Shown here piece after piece: positions 46,475 to 57,861 of a stretch of 64,000 nt of DNA. The position numbers and the translations under genes were made by a program. The notes under the pieces were generated by a model. The model was not told where the DNA came from. It saw nothing but the letters and a program-made list of their open reading frames with translations, and ran no database searches. The DNA comes from Platerodrilus igneus (lineage: Eukaryota > Arthropoda > Insecta > Coleoptera > Lycidae). The stretch spans positions 1,488,001 to 1,552,000 of the forward strand of contig JARFIW010000968.1 of assembly GCA_036346225.1 (NCBI GenBank), read 5' to 3'. Each line of letters starts with the position of its first letter. Positions within the stretch are counted from its first letter, which is position 1.

Positions 46475-48430
46475 ATGGATAACATTAGAAAATCACTAAG
46501 TGATGATGAATTGAGGGCAATATGGGAAGATGAAAATTTTTTAAAAGATATTTCAGAGGTCGAGTATGATTCAGATTATGAAGAGCAAGATTCCGTATGA
46601 ACGACAACGAAACTGTAAAAAATACTTGCGTTTTGACAAACTTAACAAATAGTGAGGCACGAACGAGCTACTGTGATTTATTCTTAAAATAAATCGATTT
46701 TTGGAATACAAGTACAACGGTAAATAAAGAGCGTCATTGTGTTTCAAATGTTATGAAAACAATTCTAGGACCAACCGCTTATGCAACTAGTCGCATAACG
46801 AATATAAAATCAAGTTTCGATGTTCTGATGCCATCAGACATTTTGAGTACAATTAAAAAAATGACAAGCAATAAAGGTACGCGGATGTTTGGAGAAAAAT
46901 GGAAAGAAGTTGATGACATCAAATTAGAAGCATATTTAAGTTTACTCTTGTTAACTGGGGTATATAAATCCCACTGTGAGTCGTTGATCAGTTTGTGGCC
47001 TAGTTTTCGTGCTACTATGTCTTTAGAAAATTTTAACAACCTCACACGTGTGATACGATTTCATAATCGTAATGACAGGCCAGAACGCAGAAGAAAAGAC
47101 AAATTAGCTGCTATACGAGTGGTTTGGGATCAATGGGTTCCCAGCTTACCAAGATGTTATAATACAGGAGTAAACGTTTCTGTAGACGAGCAATTAGTTA
47201 GTTTCCGAGGATGATACCCATTCAAACGATATATTCCTAGTAAGCCTGCAAAATATGGTATCAAAGTGTGAACACTTTGCGATGTAGCACAAGCTATGCA
47301 TGAAATATGCAAGTATATATGGGTAAATTACCACGAGAACGAAGAGAAAAAAATCAAGGTCATAAAGTAGTTAGTGATTTAGCGCAAAACTTACAAGGAA
47401 GAAATTTGACTTGTCATAATTTATTTTCATCGTATCAGTTAGGACAGGTGTTATTACAGCGAACGATAACGATGCTGAGTACGGTTCGAAAAATAAACCC
47501 GAGTTACAAATGGGAATATCCGATTACAAAAATGTTGGAGTTTATTCCTCTAAATTTGCATTTACAAAGAACACGTGTGTTCTGTCATACATAAAAAATA
47601 AAGTTGTTATACTGATGTGTACACTGCACACAACCAAAGAGGTGACAGACATGATCGACAAGAAACCGTACATGTGATTTCCCAATGCTCCACCCGAAGG
47701 TACCACATTGGCCAAAAAGCGAGTTTTTTTTACATGGAAATTTTGAATTTTGTCGAATCTTTGCTGTTGCAAGCAAGGTAGGGATCTTTAACGTGCGTGA
47801 CAACACTCACACACGGGACCTCCATTTTACTTCTCATCCGAGCGAGGGCGTATTTTTTTGAACAATGTTCGCCTAACATTTTTCAAGCGGACCGTGTCGG
47901 GATTCGAACCCGAGACCTTGGGCGTAATAGTCACACGTAAACCAACTAGATCGATAGGAAACCACAAGCAATGCTACACTGTAATGCTAAAGAAAGGTAC
48001 AGTAGATACATTAGACAAATTGGTAGGGACATGCATTACAAAAAGAAAAAGCCAGCGTTGGCCAAAGATTTTATTTTACAATAGGCTAGATATAGCAGCG
48101 TACAATGCGTTTGTTTTATGGCGTGACATCAATCCAGACTGGAATAAAAATAAACTGTACAAGCGACGTTTATATATTGAAGAACTTTGAAAATTTCTAG
48201 TCAATGCAGAAATCGGAAGAAGAATTACGATGTCCAGAACGGAAATCTCAGCTGCTATGGTATCACGTATACAAGATGTTGATAAAATTGCTACTAAGTG
48301 CTGCTCGTACATCGTCAAATAAAAGTGCATCAAAGGTGATAATAAATATAAAACAATATGTGATATATGCAAAAAGTACATTTGTCCTGAACACACTATT
48401 ACTATTTGCAGAAATTGTTATTACTAAATT
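46475..48430 (+). pseudogene. piggyBac transposase, near full-length, SINE-disrupted
   Basis: An ATG at 46475 begins an acidic N-terminus (MDNIRKSLSDDELRAIWEDE), broken by stops. 46753-47214 gives the catalytic start: LTGVYKS, WPSFRATMSLENF, RWxQW-like VVWDQWVPSL, then VSVDEQLVSFRG with the first catalytic Asp (residue 145). 47307-47594 has LTCHNLFSSYQLG, where the second catalytic Asp (CDNFF) is His. A reverse SINE is inserted at 47668-47948. After it come KKGTVDTLDKLVGT (third Asp kept) and IAAYNAFVLW. A C-terminal CxxC...CxEH...CxxC Cys-rich domain lies at about 48345-48420 beyond two stops. It cannot catalyse cut-and-paste. Confidence 0.9.
47653..47963 (-). mobile_element. tRNA-derived SINE (copy 3, reverse) inserted in piggyBac with 15-bp TSD
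   Basis: Minus-strand box A (TCTAGTTGGTTT, near 47937-47948) and box B (GGGTTCGAATCCC, near 47899-47911) head the same body as the SINEs at 16.6-17.2 kb, ending ACCTTCGGGTGGAGCATTGGGAAATC near 47675. Direct flanks are GATCGACAAGAAACC (47653-47667) and GATCGATAGGAAACC (47949-47963), 13 of 15 identical. The target duplication shows insertion into the piggyBac gene after that gene existed. Confidence 0.88.
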
Positions 48431-48564
48431 TTTATAATAAATTTTTCTTTATGTATAAAGAAATTATTTTTATTGCTATTATTTAATATTTATTGTTCCA
48501 TCCAATGAGTATTATGTAATGATTAATCATGTTTTGTTTAAAAACTCCTCTACTTATTTAAAGC

Positions 48565-48592
48565 TGTCGTATGGGTCAATATGACCCAAACA
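48565..48592. repeat. Palindrome GGGTCAATATGACCC
   Basis: TATGGGTCAATATGACCCA lies ~150 bp after the piggyBac C-terminal domain. GGGTCAT-ATGACCC palindromes are common near insect piggyBac-type ends. The actual TTAA-flanked terminus was not located. Confidence 0.4.
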
Positions 48593-51472
48593 GTACAAGT
48601 GTAGTATAAAAATGAACGGTGTTGGTTAAGGATGCGAGTAGTGATTACGAATAATTTTAGTGAATAAATTAGATATTTCTTTGGAAGATACAAAGAAGGA
48701 TTTTTATTAACTTTGCACCAAGTTATTGAGAATATAGCAAAGTCAATGTTGTAACCAGTAGACATAACAGTTCTGAAGCAGTTAGAAGTGTACCATAATT
48801 TTAAAAAACCGGTGTAGGGGCGTGCTAACAATTCAATGAATTATTAAGTAACTGTAGTGATTTAAAGTGACCTTATGACTTGCGGTGATTACCGTGACGA
48901 AATGATTTTTTAATCTAGTGCAGTAGGTGGCACACTGATAATATAGTAGTGATTCTTATGTTCAGCACACCTCTACTGAACTGCTGTGCTTATCACAGAG
49001 ATGGTAATTGCATTTAAGATATAACGGAGGAAATGAGGTTTAAAGCCCTGATACCTCAGTATTGTTCCTTCAGTACCTAAGAACATTATTGGTGTTATGA
49101 CCATCATCTTCATTTGGGTTTGATTTGCTACGGTAAAACCACGGGTCAGAAAGAAAAGTAAACGTTGGGGACGAAAATGGTAGCCGTAACAAAAAAAAAA
49201 GAGAACTGACGGCTAGCAGTAGGTGACCAAGACAAATATAATCAAGGGTTGACAATGAAACCTTTTGCATCCAGTAGGCCATAGTATACCACGACAGCAC
49301 GAATTTCTATCTACCAACCTATAAGTACCCAACAAGGAACAACATATTACACTAAAGCTCGGTTTATTATTATCAGATAGAAAATAACTTCTAAGTATAT
49401 TTTCAATGTTTTACAAGTCAAAAAAAAATTTAAAAAATCTTAAGATTATAGTGCACGCTCAGAGTCAAGCGGAACTACCAGTGACTTAAATATAAATATT
49501 ACCCAAGTTCATAAGCTGCCTAACGTGATCACGCAATACAAAATTATCCCTACAAGCAAATCTCTAAAAATAAGGGATTAAAATTCTCAATTAGTCCCCA
49601 TACGTTCGGCAATTGGTACATAAGGCGTCGCCGTAAAAAGTATTTTCTGCTCTGGGTTAGGCCCAAAAGCAGCAACTTTGACAAAAAAAAACAGATGATA
49701 ATGTGTGGACTACAATAGTACTAATTACGGTGATATGTTCGCCACTAAGCTTTAGTAGTATCCTGCAGTAGTAAACTTTAAGGACCCAGATAAGCACTTG
49801 ACCATAGTAACAGAAATACTTTCTGAGGTAAATGGTTAACTTATAAATAGCCACTGTTAGTAGGTTAATAAAATATTCATAGCAGCCTCCGTAAAATCTT
49901 TAAGAGAGCTACCGCATTAGTGATGTATTAGAGCTTCAAAAACTGTGGGGTTACAAGTTTCAGTAATCATTGTAACAGTAGGAACGGACTTCATCCCAAG
50001 TATAATTTCGTATCTACGGATGTCGCTCACTAGCACATAGGTCTTATAGGCAAAGCAGGGTGTAATCCAATTAGCACCAAAACTAGTTACCATAAGCGAT
50101 AAAGTAAAATAAGGCCAGTAAAACCAACAAGCCACAAGTGGAAAAGAGCTAGAAGTAACAATAATGTAATCAAATTGCAAATAGTTTTCACACTTACCAA
50201 ATACACAGTTAGTACAGAAAATCAGAACAAACACGTGTATTTGCTCTTCAGGACAGATTGAAAGTGACCAACAAGTTCGAAAATGAACCTCATCGAAATG
50301 TTCCACTACTGCAAACAATATCAAACTTTCTTTCAAACTCGAGTTTTACACAGCTGTTTTATTAAAGTAAAGTCAGGATTAGAAATATGAATGAGAAAAC
50401 CAGATATATGATAATAGATAAACACAGATAAGAATATGTTATCTACTATGCAGGTATAAATTTAAAAGTTAAAAAATAGTAATTTAAATATTTATTGAGC
50501 GTATAAGCCTTAGATGTCCCTGTAATGAGAAAAAGAGATATATGAAAAGAAAGAAGCCAGAAATTTTCGGTTTACAATAGGTGGACGTAACAAATCTCTC
50601 CCAGCAAAATTAAAAGGTCGGGGTAGGACAGCAAAGGTACGGGAGCAGACATTACAAAAAAAATACAAACAAAATACAATTCGCTTAAGTGTCCGACTCG
50701 ATAAGCCAACATACAATAGAAACATAACCAAAAGAAAATTTGCTTCAGAAAACCAGAAAAAAAACAAAAACCACTCCAAAATTAAAAAAGAAGAATTCTC
50801 ATCCGGCTTAAAGAACAAAGGTACCGAACAATACAAACAAAAAAAGAAACTAAAAAGAAGCACAAAGAAAGATAGGTAGGAAGTAACAATGAGCTAGGAC
50901 AAAGGTAGAATGGTGTCAGCACTGCCTAAGTCTTCAAAGGACGGATGCTTCTTTAGCAAAGAAACAGGCCAGTTCCCCAACGCAAGAGACGATTGGTTTT
51001 CCTCAGAAAAACCAAAAGTAAAGGAAAAGAAGCTAGGAAGAAAACCAACAGTAACAGTCAAAATGACCAAAGTGTCAAGCCTCACAGTAAGCTAGGGAAC
51101 AACAAGAATCCTGGATAGACAACAAATAAATTACTTCAAGCTGTGGTACCCAAAGAACCGCAACAAAGGAAGAACCAAAGAAAAGAATAGCTAACTAGAC
51201 CTAAAGTCAACTAAGTCGTGGTTTCCGAAGAAAAGAAAAAATGAACTAGAAAACACCTACCACAAGAAGTGGATCGAATAATTTAGCTAAGTCAGCACGA
51301 AGGCCGACAGAACGTAAAACCAGCTACAGCAAAAAGGAGAGGAATGTGGAACGAAAGAAACGAGGAAAAAAACTAAACCAAAAAAAGAATAACACCAAGC
51401 AACATGTACAAGAACCAAAAAAAGCCCTAAGAATCGCACAAAAGAAAATAAAACAGAATCCCAGTGTAGTTA
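48593..51472. other. No recognised gene; minus-strand hydrophobic frames
   Basis: 49917-50336 minus (139 codons) is hydrophobic, Cys-rich and looks like several membrane segments. Adjacent minus frames (49854-49657, 50863-50510, 49300-49070) continue the bias. No family could be assigned, and stops separate them. The plus strand of 50500-51460 is A/purine-rich with Lys-rich frames, which explains the pyrimidine-rich minus translation there. It may be a decayed membrane protein or simple composition. Confidence 0.3.
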
Positions 51473-51502
51473 TGTATGAGTATGTGTGTGCGTGTGTGTA
51501 TG

Positions 51503-51534
<32 letters not shown>

Positions 51535-51588
51535 TATGAGTATGTGAGTGAGTGTGTGTGAGAAGTGTGAGTGTGTGTGTGTGTGTGT
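51473..51588. repeat. (GT)n-type microsatellite
   Basis: Interrupted GTGTGT/GTAT/GAGT repeats over ~115 bp, followed by the conserved ~70-bp module. Confidence 0.9.
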
Positions 51589-51662
51589 TAGAGCGCTTTA
51601 GTCGCCTCTTACGACAAGCAGGTCGTACTATGCGGCTATTCTATTCCCGGACTCACACGGTT
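51589..51662. repeat. Conserved ~70-bp module, copy 1
   Basis: GAGCGCTTTAGTCGCCTCTT, then ACGACAAGCAGGTCGTAC, then CTATTCTATTCCCGGACTCACACGG. It is repeated at 51771-51842 with about 80% identity. A similar AGTCGCCTCTTACGAC segment recurs widely in insect repeats, so this is probably a mobile-element end. Confidence 0.6.
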
Positions 51663-51720
51663 GGAGTACAAGGAGAGAGCGAAAACAAGTAGAACCAAGT
51701 AAAAATGTGTGGGTGTATGA

Positions 51721-51726
<6 letters not shown>

Positions 51727-51769
<43 letters not shown>

Positions 51770-51770
51770 T
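51727..51770. repeat. (GT)n microsatellite
   Basis: About 20 near-perfect GT units, followed by the second copy of the conserved module. Confidence 0.95.
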
Positions 51771-51842
51771 GGACCGTTTTAGTCGCATCTTACGGCAGGC
51801 AGGTCGTACCATGGAACTATTCTATTCACGGACCCACACGGG
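51771..51842. repeat. Conserved ~70-bp module, copy 2
   Basis: GGACCGTTTTAGTCGCATCTT, then ACGGCAGGCAGGTCGTACC, then CTATTCTATTCACGGACCCACACGG. It lies 180 bp from copy 1, and both are preceded by a GT run. Confidence 0.6.
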
Positions 51843-51965
51843 TGAACGGAGAAAAGAAAAGGAATAAAACCTAGAAAAACAGGGCAGTAAATAAAAAAAA
51901 TCATAAAGTCCAAAAATCAAGTTCTAAGGAAAACAAAATCGACATAAGAATCTAGGGCTCGAGGA

Positions 51966-52965
51966 CTAGGTGTTGGGCTTAAGACGTTTGCGCCTCCAGC
52001 AAGAAAACGAAACTAGGTCAAGAACATTAAGACTTCGCCGACATACAACTTCAGGTTTGGAAAGAGTATAAACTAATGTCTGCCTCTTTTTGGCAGTTTT
52101 CTGCCAAACAGGAACAGCAGGGGGTGTAGTAGTTGTAGCACGCGGTTGAGAAAGTGGTGGCAAGACTAGTTTAGAATACTCAAAACGCGTCATAGAAGGA
52201 AGTTGTTTGTTTTTAGAATTAGCGGTAAGAAAGTCAACGGTAGAAAAGGAAACATCGTGGGTTGTCGGAATATCAACGGTAGAAAATGAAAAAGTTTCGG
52301 CTGTAAAAGAATTAATCTTACGAAAAGAAACACAAGCAGAGCATACTTCTGTTATGTTAGATAAAAGGACAGAAGTAGATTAAATTTCAACGATGTTAGA
52401 CAAAAGACTAGCAGTATCACAGCTAAGAAAGAAAACAGTATTGGCTGTAGGAGTATCCACCTTAGCAAAAGGAACAGAATCAGGTAGAAGTTCATCAACG
52501 TTACAAGAACCGACAGTTTCAAGTAGAACTTCGCCAATGTTAGATATAGGAGTAGAATAAAGTTTCTCAACATGAAAGAATGGAGTAGCACCAGATAGAA
52601 TTTCATCCACCTTACAAGAACAACTAACATCAGAAAGAACTTCATCCACAATAGATAAGGAAGCAGAATCAGTTTGACCTTCCTCAACATTAGATAACAG
52701 GACATCAGCTAGGATTACAGCAACCTTAGTTAAAAGAACAGAAGCAAGTAACATTTTTTCAGCATGAGAATAAAGTAAGACTTTTCACTGTTAGACAACG
52801 GAGTAGGAACAGACAAAACTTCAGTCACAATAGGAACTGATTCCTTAACAATAGTAGATAACGAAACAGGATCAGGTAAAACTTTGACGACAACAGCAAC
52901 AGGCATCACAGCTACGGGTTCACTAACTTCAACAGGACCTTCTCTGTCCGTATTACATACAAATT
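51966..52965 (-). pseudogene. Remnant of a repeat-containing protein, possibly a pogo/Tigger-type transposase tail
   Basis: Minus-strand frames (52965-52380 and 52193-51966) carry degenerate ~13-residue repeats such as VDEVLSDVSCSCK, VDEILSGATPFFH, IGEVLLETVGSCN and VDELLPDSVPFAK. The C-terminus has SKLVLPPLSQPRATTTTP, then KTAKKRQTLVYTLSKPE. The latter resembles the PxPKAxPRKxxxRG-(K/R)xxxxLTDTPEK tail of CENP-B/jerky/Tigger transposases, but weakly. A stop separates the pieces. No catalytic DDE residues are seen. Confidence 0.35.
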
Positions 52966-54879
52966 CATAAACGCTTCTTTTTCAATTAACAACTGCAGTT
53001 ACATGTAGTAACCTGAAAGAAATATATTCTGAATACTAAGTTAATTTGCCGTAAGCACAGTATGAGATATTTTTTAGCCGTATCAACGCAGTTACGCTTA
53101 AATGTGTATAGTTTTACACATTTACGACCAGTAGTGATTAGTTTTGTTTATAAAATTCATTTTAGATTGTGCAGTTTAAAGGAGGGTATTCTAAAGTTGT
53201 TGTACGGCAATTTTTAACATAATGGTTAACCAACTTAATATTAACAGAGACTAACACGATTTTTGTATTCTGACGTTTGATAGATGTCTTTTATGTATTT
53301 TAGGTCGCTAGAACCGAATATTCACTCAAAGTTTTCATATCACCCTTAGATATTAAGATATTCGTTAAAAATGTCAGTCGGATGTTCTAGAAATAGCGTG
53401 AAATGTCCGCTTAAGATGTACAAACGCCACGCCACGTACAGGATGAGCAGTACTTAATACCCTAAACGCGACTATAAATAGATATGAATTGTAAATAAAG
53501 AAATAATATGTACGGTGTAGCATATGCTAAGGATAGACTTTATATCGCAAAGTACGCAAATCAAACGAATTTGGTTTATTACGTATGTAGCGAGTCTATA
53601 CTTTAATCTCACGAAATGACAATAACAATGTTAATAAAGAAAGCTTATGATCTTTCTTTGGATGCAAACTAGGTTATCAAGGTAAACCTTGGGCGCTGCA
53701 TATCATTTGCGGAACATACGCTTATTTTTGTTTGACCGATCTATTGGAACTTCACCGAAATCGTAGCATACTTACAGTACCAAAACTTGCAATCAGCTCT
53801 CATACCAGTTCTTCATAGCCAGAATTAACCTATCCCCAAATGTCCAAAAACACACACTTGACAATGATTTGAATGCTGCTGAGTATAATATTGTTAAACC
53901 TATGGAAGAAGACAAGGATTTTAATTTCTAACCGTTTTATATAGGTACTCCACATTTACTTTCACAATATAAGCTTAACGACTTGCACGGAATTTAAATT
54001 TGTCAAAAGCTCAAGTCGAACTGTTGTGATCCAGTTTGCAGGTTGATATCACTTACAGAGTGATACGCATTTTTCCACATATGGGAAACGTGAACAAGAT
54101 TTTCTCTATTTTTTTACATCGTGTGATATGTTGGTGTATTGTGTAGATGTTCTTGGACCAATACAAACTAATGAGTAGAGACTATTTATTGAATCTTCTA
54201 CTCTAAGTTTGGACTTCTTTTCATAGAGTTATATAAAACACGAATTCGTTCAACCAAACTAAAGAACTAAATAAATTCTGATAGCAGATTATTCATGATT
54301 TCAATTAATTACTCCAGAAAGTTTACGAAAAGTATGGCATAAACTTGAAAACTGATTTTACTATTCCAATTAATTTTGGAGGTTCTTTCTATCACAGCCT
54401 TAATTAAAAAAATGTAATTTTGTTAATTTAGAAATTTGCATTTATATAAGTTAATTAATAACAGAGAATCGCAGTTTAAACTATAACTTTCTGTCCGTAG
54501 CAAGTACATGCTTGAAAAGATCACCTGTGTTATTCTACTTCTAAAACCTTTAAAGACAAGAATAACCCGATCTATAGAGTTATTGTTTAAATGCAAAGAA
54601 GAGTATTTTGTATTCAAAAAGACTAATTCTTAAAAAAAAATTAGTCAAACAAAGGCTTTCTTATAAATTTCATCGAAACCCTGTAGCAACTTTTATGAAG
54701 AAAAATGTGTTCAGTTGCCAAAGACACAAAAAATAGCTTTCTGTATAAAATTAATTTTATCTGAAAATAACCCTTTTAATATTTGCAACCTATTTAAAAT
54801 ATTTCAAATTGTTAGTTTAAAAATGCAATGTAGATTAGCCTTTTGTCAAACACATTGAAACAGAAACTTGTTGCTTAAA
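52966..54879. other. No recognised gene; LTR-like TATA/polyA near 53.47 kb
   Basis: AT-rich. GACTATAAATAGATATGAATTG (near 53471) followed by AAATAAAG (near 53495) resembles a compact promoter/polyadenylation pair, but boundaries were not found. The small minus-strand frame at 54423-54617 is unsupported. Confidence 0.35.
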
Positions 54880-55290
54880 GTTTATAAGATAAATAAAATT
54901 CGTGCTACTTTCTCTAATATTCAAACCAAACATGATTACATTAGAATTATAATTATTACTTACCACTCCGCAGGTTTCAAGTTTTGCCTAAAATACAATT
55001 CGCGAGTTGGTAATCCGACAACACTTTATGCCTCCACTCCGCATACGTATGCGTCGAAGTACTAAATGAGAAGTTTTACTCCAGAATATAATGTATTAGT
55101 TTGCGCAGAAGCTTTTTCACTCTAAATAACTTTTTATTGTAAAGTGCCCAATTTTTGCATAATTTTAGAAATATTTATCAAGTTACAAAGTACAAGCTAC
55201 TTTCATTTTAATGTTCGAAAGAAGCTTTCGAGCAAAAGATTAATGCGTCAGCTACAAACGGCACTTAAAGAATTTCTGTGTAGGTGACGT
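54880..55290 (+). repeat. Diverged dispersed repeat, copy B
   Basis: Matches 34780-35190 in ordered blocks (see copy A), including AGTTTGCGCAGAAGCTTTTT at about 55099-55118 and ATTAATGCGTCAGCT near 55239. 20 kb apart, same orientation. Confidence 0.6.
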
Positions 55291-55616
55291 CTGTTGTACT
55301 GAGAAGATATCGAATGTATGTATTGCAAATACAAGAAATTAAAATCTTATTAAATATTCCAAATTTAAGTGACTTTAATCAACAATTTTTTAAATAAAAG
55401 TTTCTAGTTGTTTAGCGATAAGCTTTCTAATCCTGGAGAACTCTCACATAAAGGACTAACGCGAGAACTTGCGCGATAGCGTCTGGCTCGCTTCTTTCTG
55501 TATGTTCCTAAAAAAGGTGAATTATGGGCTAAAAATAGTGACAACTTTTTGATTTCATTAAAGCAAAATTTATTCCAAAAAAACACACATTAACTTGTTT
55601 ATTATTAAACAAATTT
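55291..55616. other. No recognised gene
   Basis: A short minus-strand open frame (55404-55586) has no motif. The sequence abuts the errantivirus-like LTR. Confidence 0.35.
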
Positions 55617-56185
55617 TGTAACGCGAGTTAAGGTTTGTGGCTTCGAGCGGTTCTTTTTAAAAAAACTTCTTTGAACTTTAACACATTTATTTAATTTTTA
55701 TACAGAAATTAATGTTGAATTTAGACAATCTTGAATTATTACTCTAAGTCCAAAACTATAATTAATTGTACAAGTGAGCTACCGACGGACTGCAATGTGA
55801 AAGCTGAACGTTGATAAACTGCCTGCGAGTGGAGCTCCCGGGCCTTATATAATCTCCCTATCCCCTCACAGTTCTGTGGGAACTTGCAGACTTAATGTCT
55901 GCTTACACTTGACTCTATTCATGATACATAGTTGCTATCTTAAAAGCTATTCATAATTACAATGTTGTAGGCTTACTTCTCGGTACGTGACTTCCTACGA
56001 CCGTCTGTGACCTGACATCTGCAGTGTCACTTATCCTTGTGCTACTTTGTAGCGCTTCCGTTCACATGAACGTTTATAAACTAAAATAAATTGTCTTTTA
56101 ATTACATTGTTGCATTTTCCTAATATTTCCTAATATTTCCTAATAACTTTATTAGTTTCATAGGTATAACAAATGGGGGATCACA
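55617..56185 (-). mobile_element. 3' LTR of errantivirus-like element
   Basis: On the minus strand it starts TGTGATCCCCCATTTG and ends CTCGCGTTACA (TGT...ACA), 569 bp. A TATA box (TATATAAG, plus 55844-55851) and a purine-rich tract just outside (GTCGGGAGGAATTA, plus 56186-56199) fit a 3' LTR and its polypurine tract. It lies directly after the env gene. No matching 5' LTR is visible before 62 kb, so the copy is 5'-truncated or the partner was lost. Confidence 0.75.
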
Positions 56186-56199
56186 TAATTCCTCCCGAC
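56186..56199 (-). promoter_or_regulatory. Polypurine tract of errantivirus-like element
   Basis: The minus strand reads GTCGGGAGGAATTA just before the LTR start TGTGATCC. This is the expected plus-strand primer. Confidence 0.6.
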
Positions 56200-56257
56200 G
56201 TACATTACAAATTAAAGGTTTTACCTTTTCTTGATTTTTAATTAAATTCGTTTAATC

Positions 56258-57720
56258 TCATTTAAAATTCATATTTTCTAAGAGTACATTTGTTTCTTTG
56301 GGTTTCTTAAATCTAAAACTGTGTCCTTTATTATTCTTATATCTAATACATATTTTGTAAGTTGCATAAATGATCAATAAAATAGTCAATATAATCAATA
56401 TAATTTTCCATACACTAATGTTATCGTAGTGCACTTTGGGCGTCTTGATCTCGTTCAGGTGTTCCTTGTAATCTTCCATGAGTTTCATGGTGTTGTTGAG
56501 GTTGTCTAATTCTAGGTGTTCCAATTGCATTGGTTTTTGAATTATTTCTTCGTCTTCGTCTTGGGTAATCTTAATTTGTAAATCAATTTTCCTTAAGGGT
56601 GATTAATTTACTTCCGGTTAATGCTAAATTACTTTCATCTTGATTGCAATACATTGTTGCGATTACTTCGGTGGGGAAAATGGCTATCCATTTGTTTTCC
56701 GTTACTTTCTGAATTTTCATGTTGGTGATTTGTACAGGTTTGACTTCACATTTTTCATAGTGATTGGTAAATTTGAGTAGTTGTACTTTGCAAGGGCTGT
56801 CTTCTTGAATTGTTGTTGTTGTCAATGATTGGCATAGGTATTGATTGGGTGTGACTTCATTACATTTTTCGTTCGTATAACCATATCTTTGTTCATTTAA
56901 GGATAGGAATTTGGTTTTTGGAATAATAACTTGGTATGTGCTAGTCATTTTCATTGGAAAAGCAAATAAGTGATAATAATTGTAACTGTTAATCTCTACT
57001 ATTGGTATTTTTATTAAAAATGTTATATCGTTATTTTTTACATAGCTTTCAACTATAGCTATTTTTTCAAATATTAAAATGTTTGATTCTATTACATCGA
57101 AAGGTAATTTACTATTAGTTATAAAAGATTTTATTCTCAATAATTCTTTTAATAAATTTATTGGTTCTATTATACTTGAATGTAGGGTATTTAATTTTGC
57201 AAAGGTTACTGCGGTTTCTAATGTTGCTAGGATTTGTTGAATTAAAGTTAGGGTTGATATTATTTGGTTGTATATCGTGTTGAATCTGATTAAATCTCGC
57301 ATGCCTAACATGATAGTTCGCATGTTATTTTCTAAGGTTTCTAATCGATTGGCTATACTATCTTGATTTCTAACTAATTTTCTTAGGGTTTCATTAAATT
57401 TTATGATCGTTAGTTGAGTTAACGATATTTGGTTACTAATTATAGTTTTAATGTCGTTTTGATTTTCTATCAATTGTTGTATCGCGTTGTCCTAGCGTTC
57501 TGCGTCTTGGTTATCTAGATTTCCGGTAATTGCTTTGATTATGTTTCCTAATCCGTTGATTAGTCCTCTTTTTCTTCTCGTCATTTGTTCTGTAGGTATT
57601 AGTCGATTAAATTTGTCTTCTATATTTTTCAAAATGCTTTCTGTTATACTGTCGTAGTTCATCATTTCTATTGCGTATTCTTTTCTGAATTTTGTTGTGT
57701 CATTAACTGTTTTAGTCGAA
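56258..57720 (-). pseudogene. env: Errantivirus-like envelope protein (broken)
   Basis: On the minus strand a surface-unit region is seen near 57840-57720, with a frame change near 57,710. A furin-type cleavage site RRKR followed by Gly at 57564-57578 precedes a Gly/Ile-rich fusion-peptide-like segment. After a TAG at 57492-57494 comes a 296-codon frame (57473-56583) with a coiled-coil-like Leu/Ile heptad region and a Cys-rich ectodomain. Another frame change (about 56585) leads to 56530-56258 with a membrane anchor and basic tail. This architecture is that of gypsy/errantivirus and baculovirus-F-like fusion proteins. Multiple lesions mean no functional Env. Confidence 0.75.
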
Positions 57721-57861
57721 AATAATTATTTTTGATTATTTGAAATTCATGTTTTAGCTCGGTTAAATCGAATTTTTGTGCAAAGGTCCAATAATCTATA
57801 GTGTTTTGCATACTGCCTAATTTTATTGGTAGTATACCGGGGTTATTCTTTATGTCTTCAA

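Noticed and set aside
49917..50336. Chemoreceptor-like membrane protein on the minus strand
   Set aside because: Hydrophobic and Cys-rich, but no receptor family motif. The neighbouring frames are broken and composition-driven. Kept only as a note in the 48.6-51.5 kb entry.
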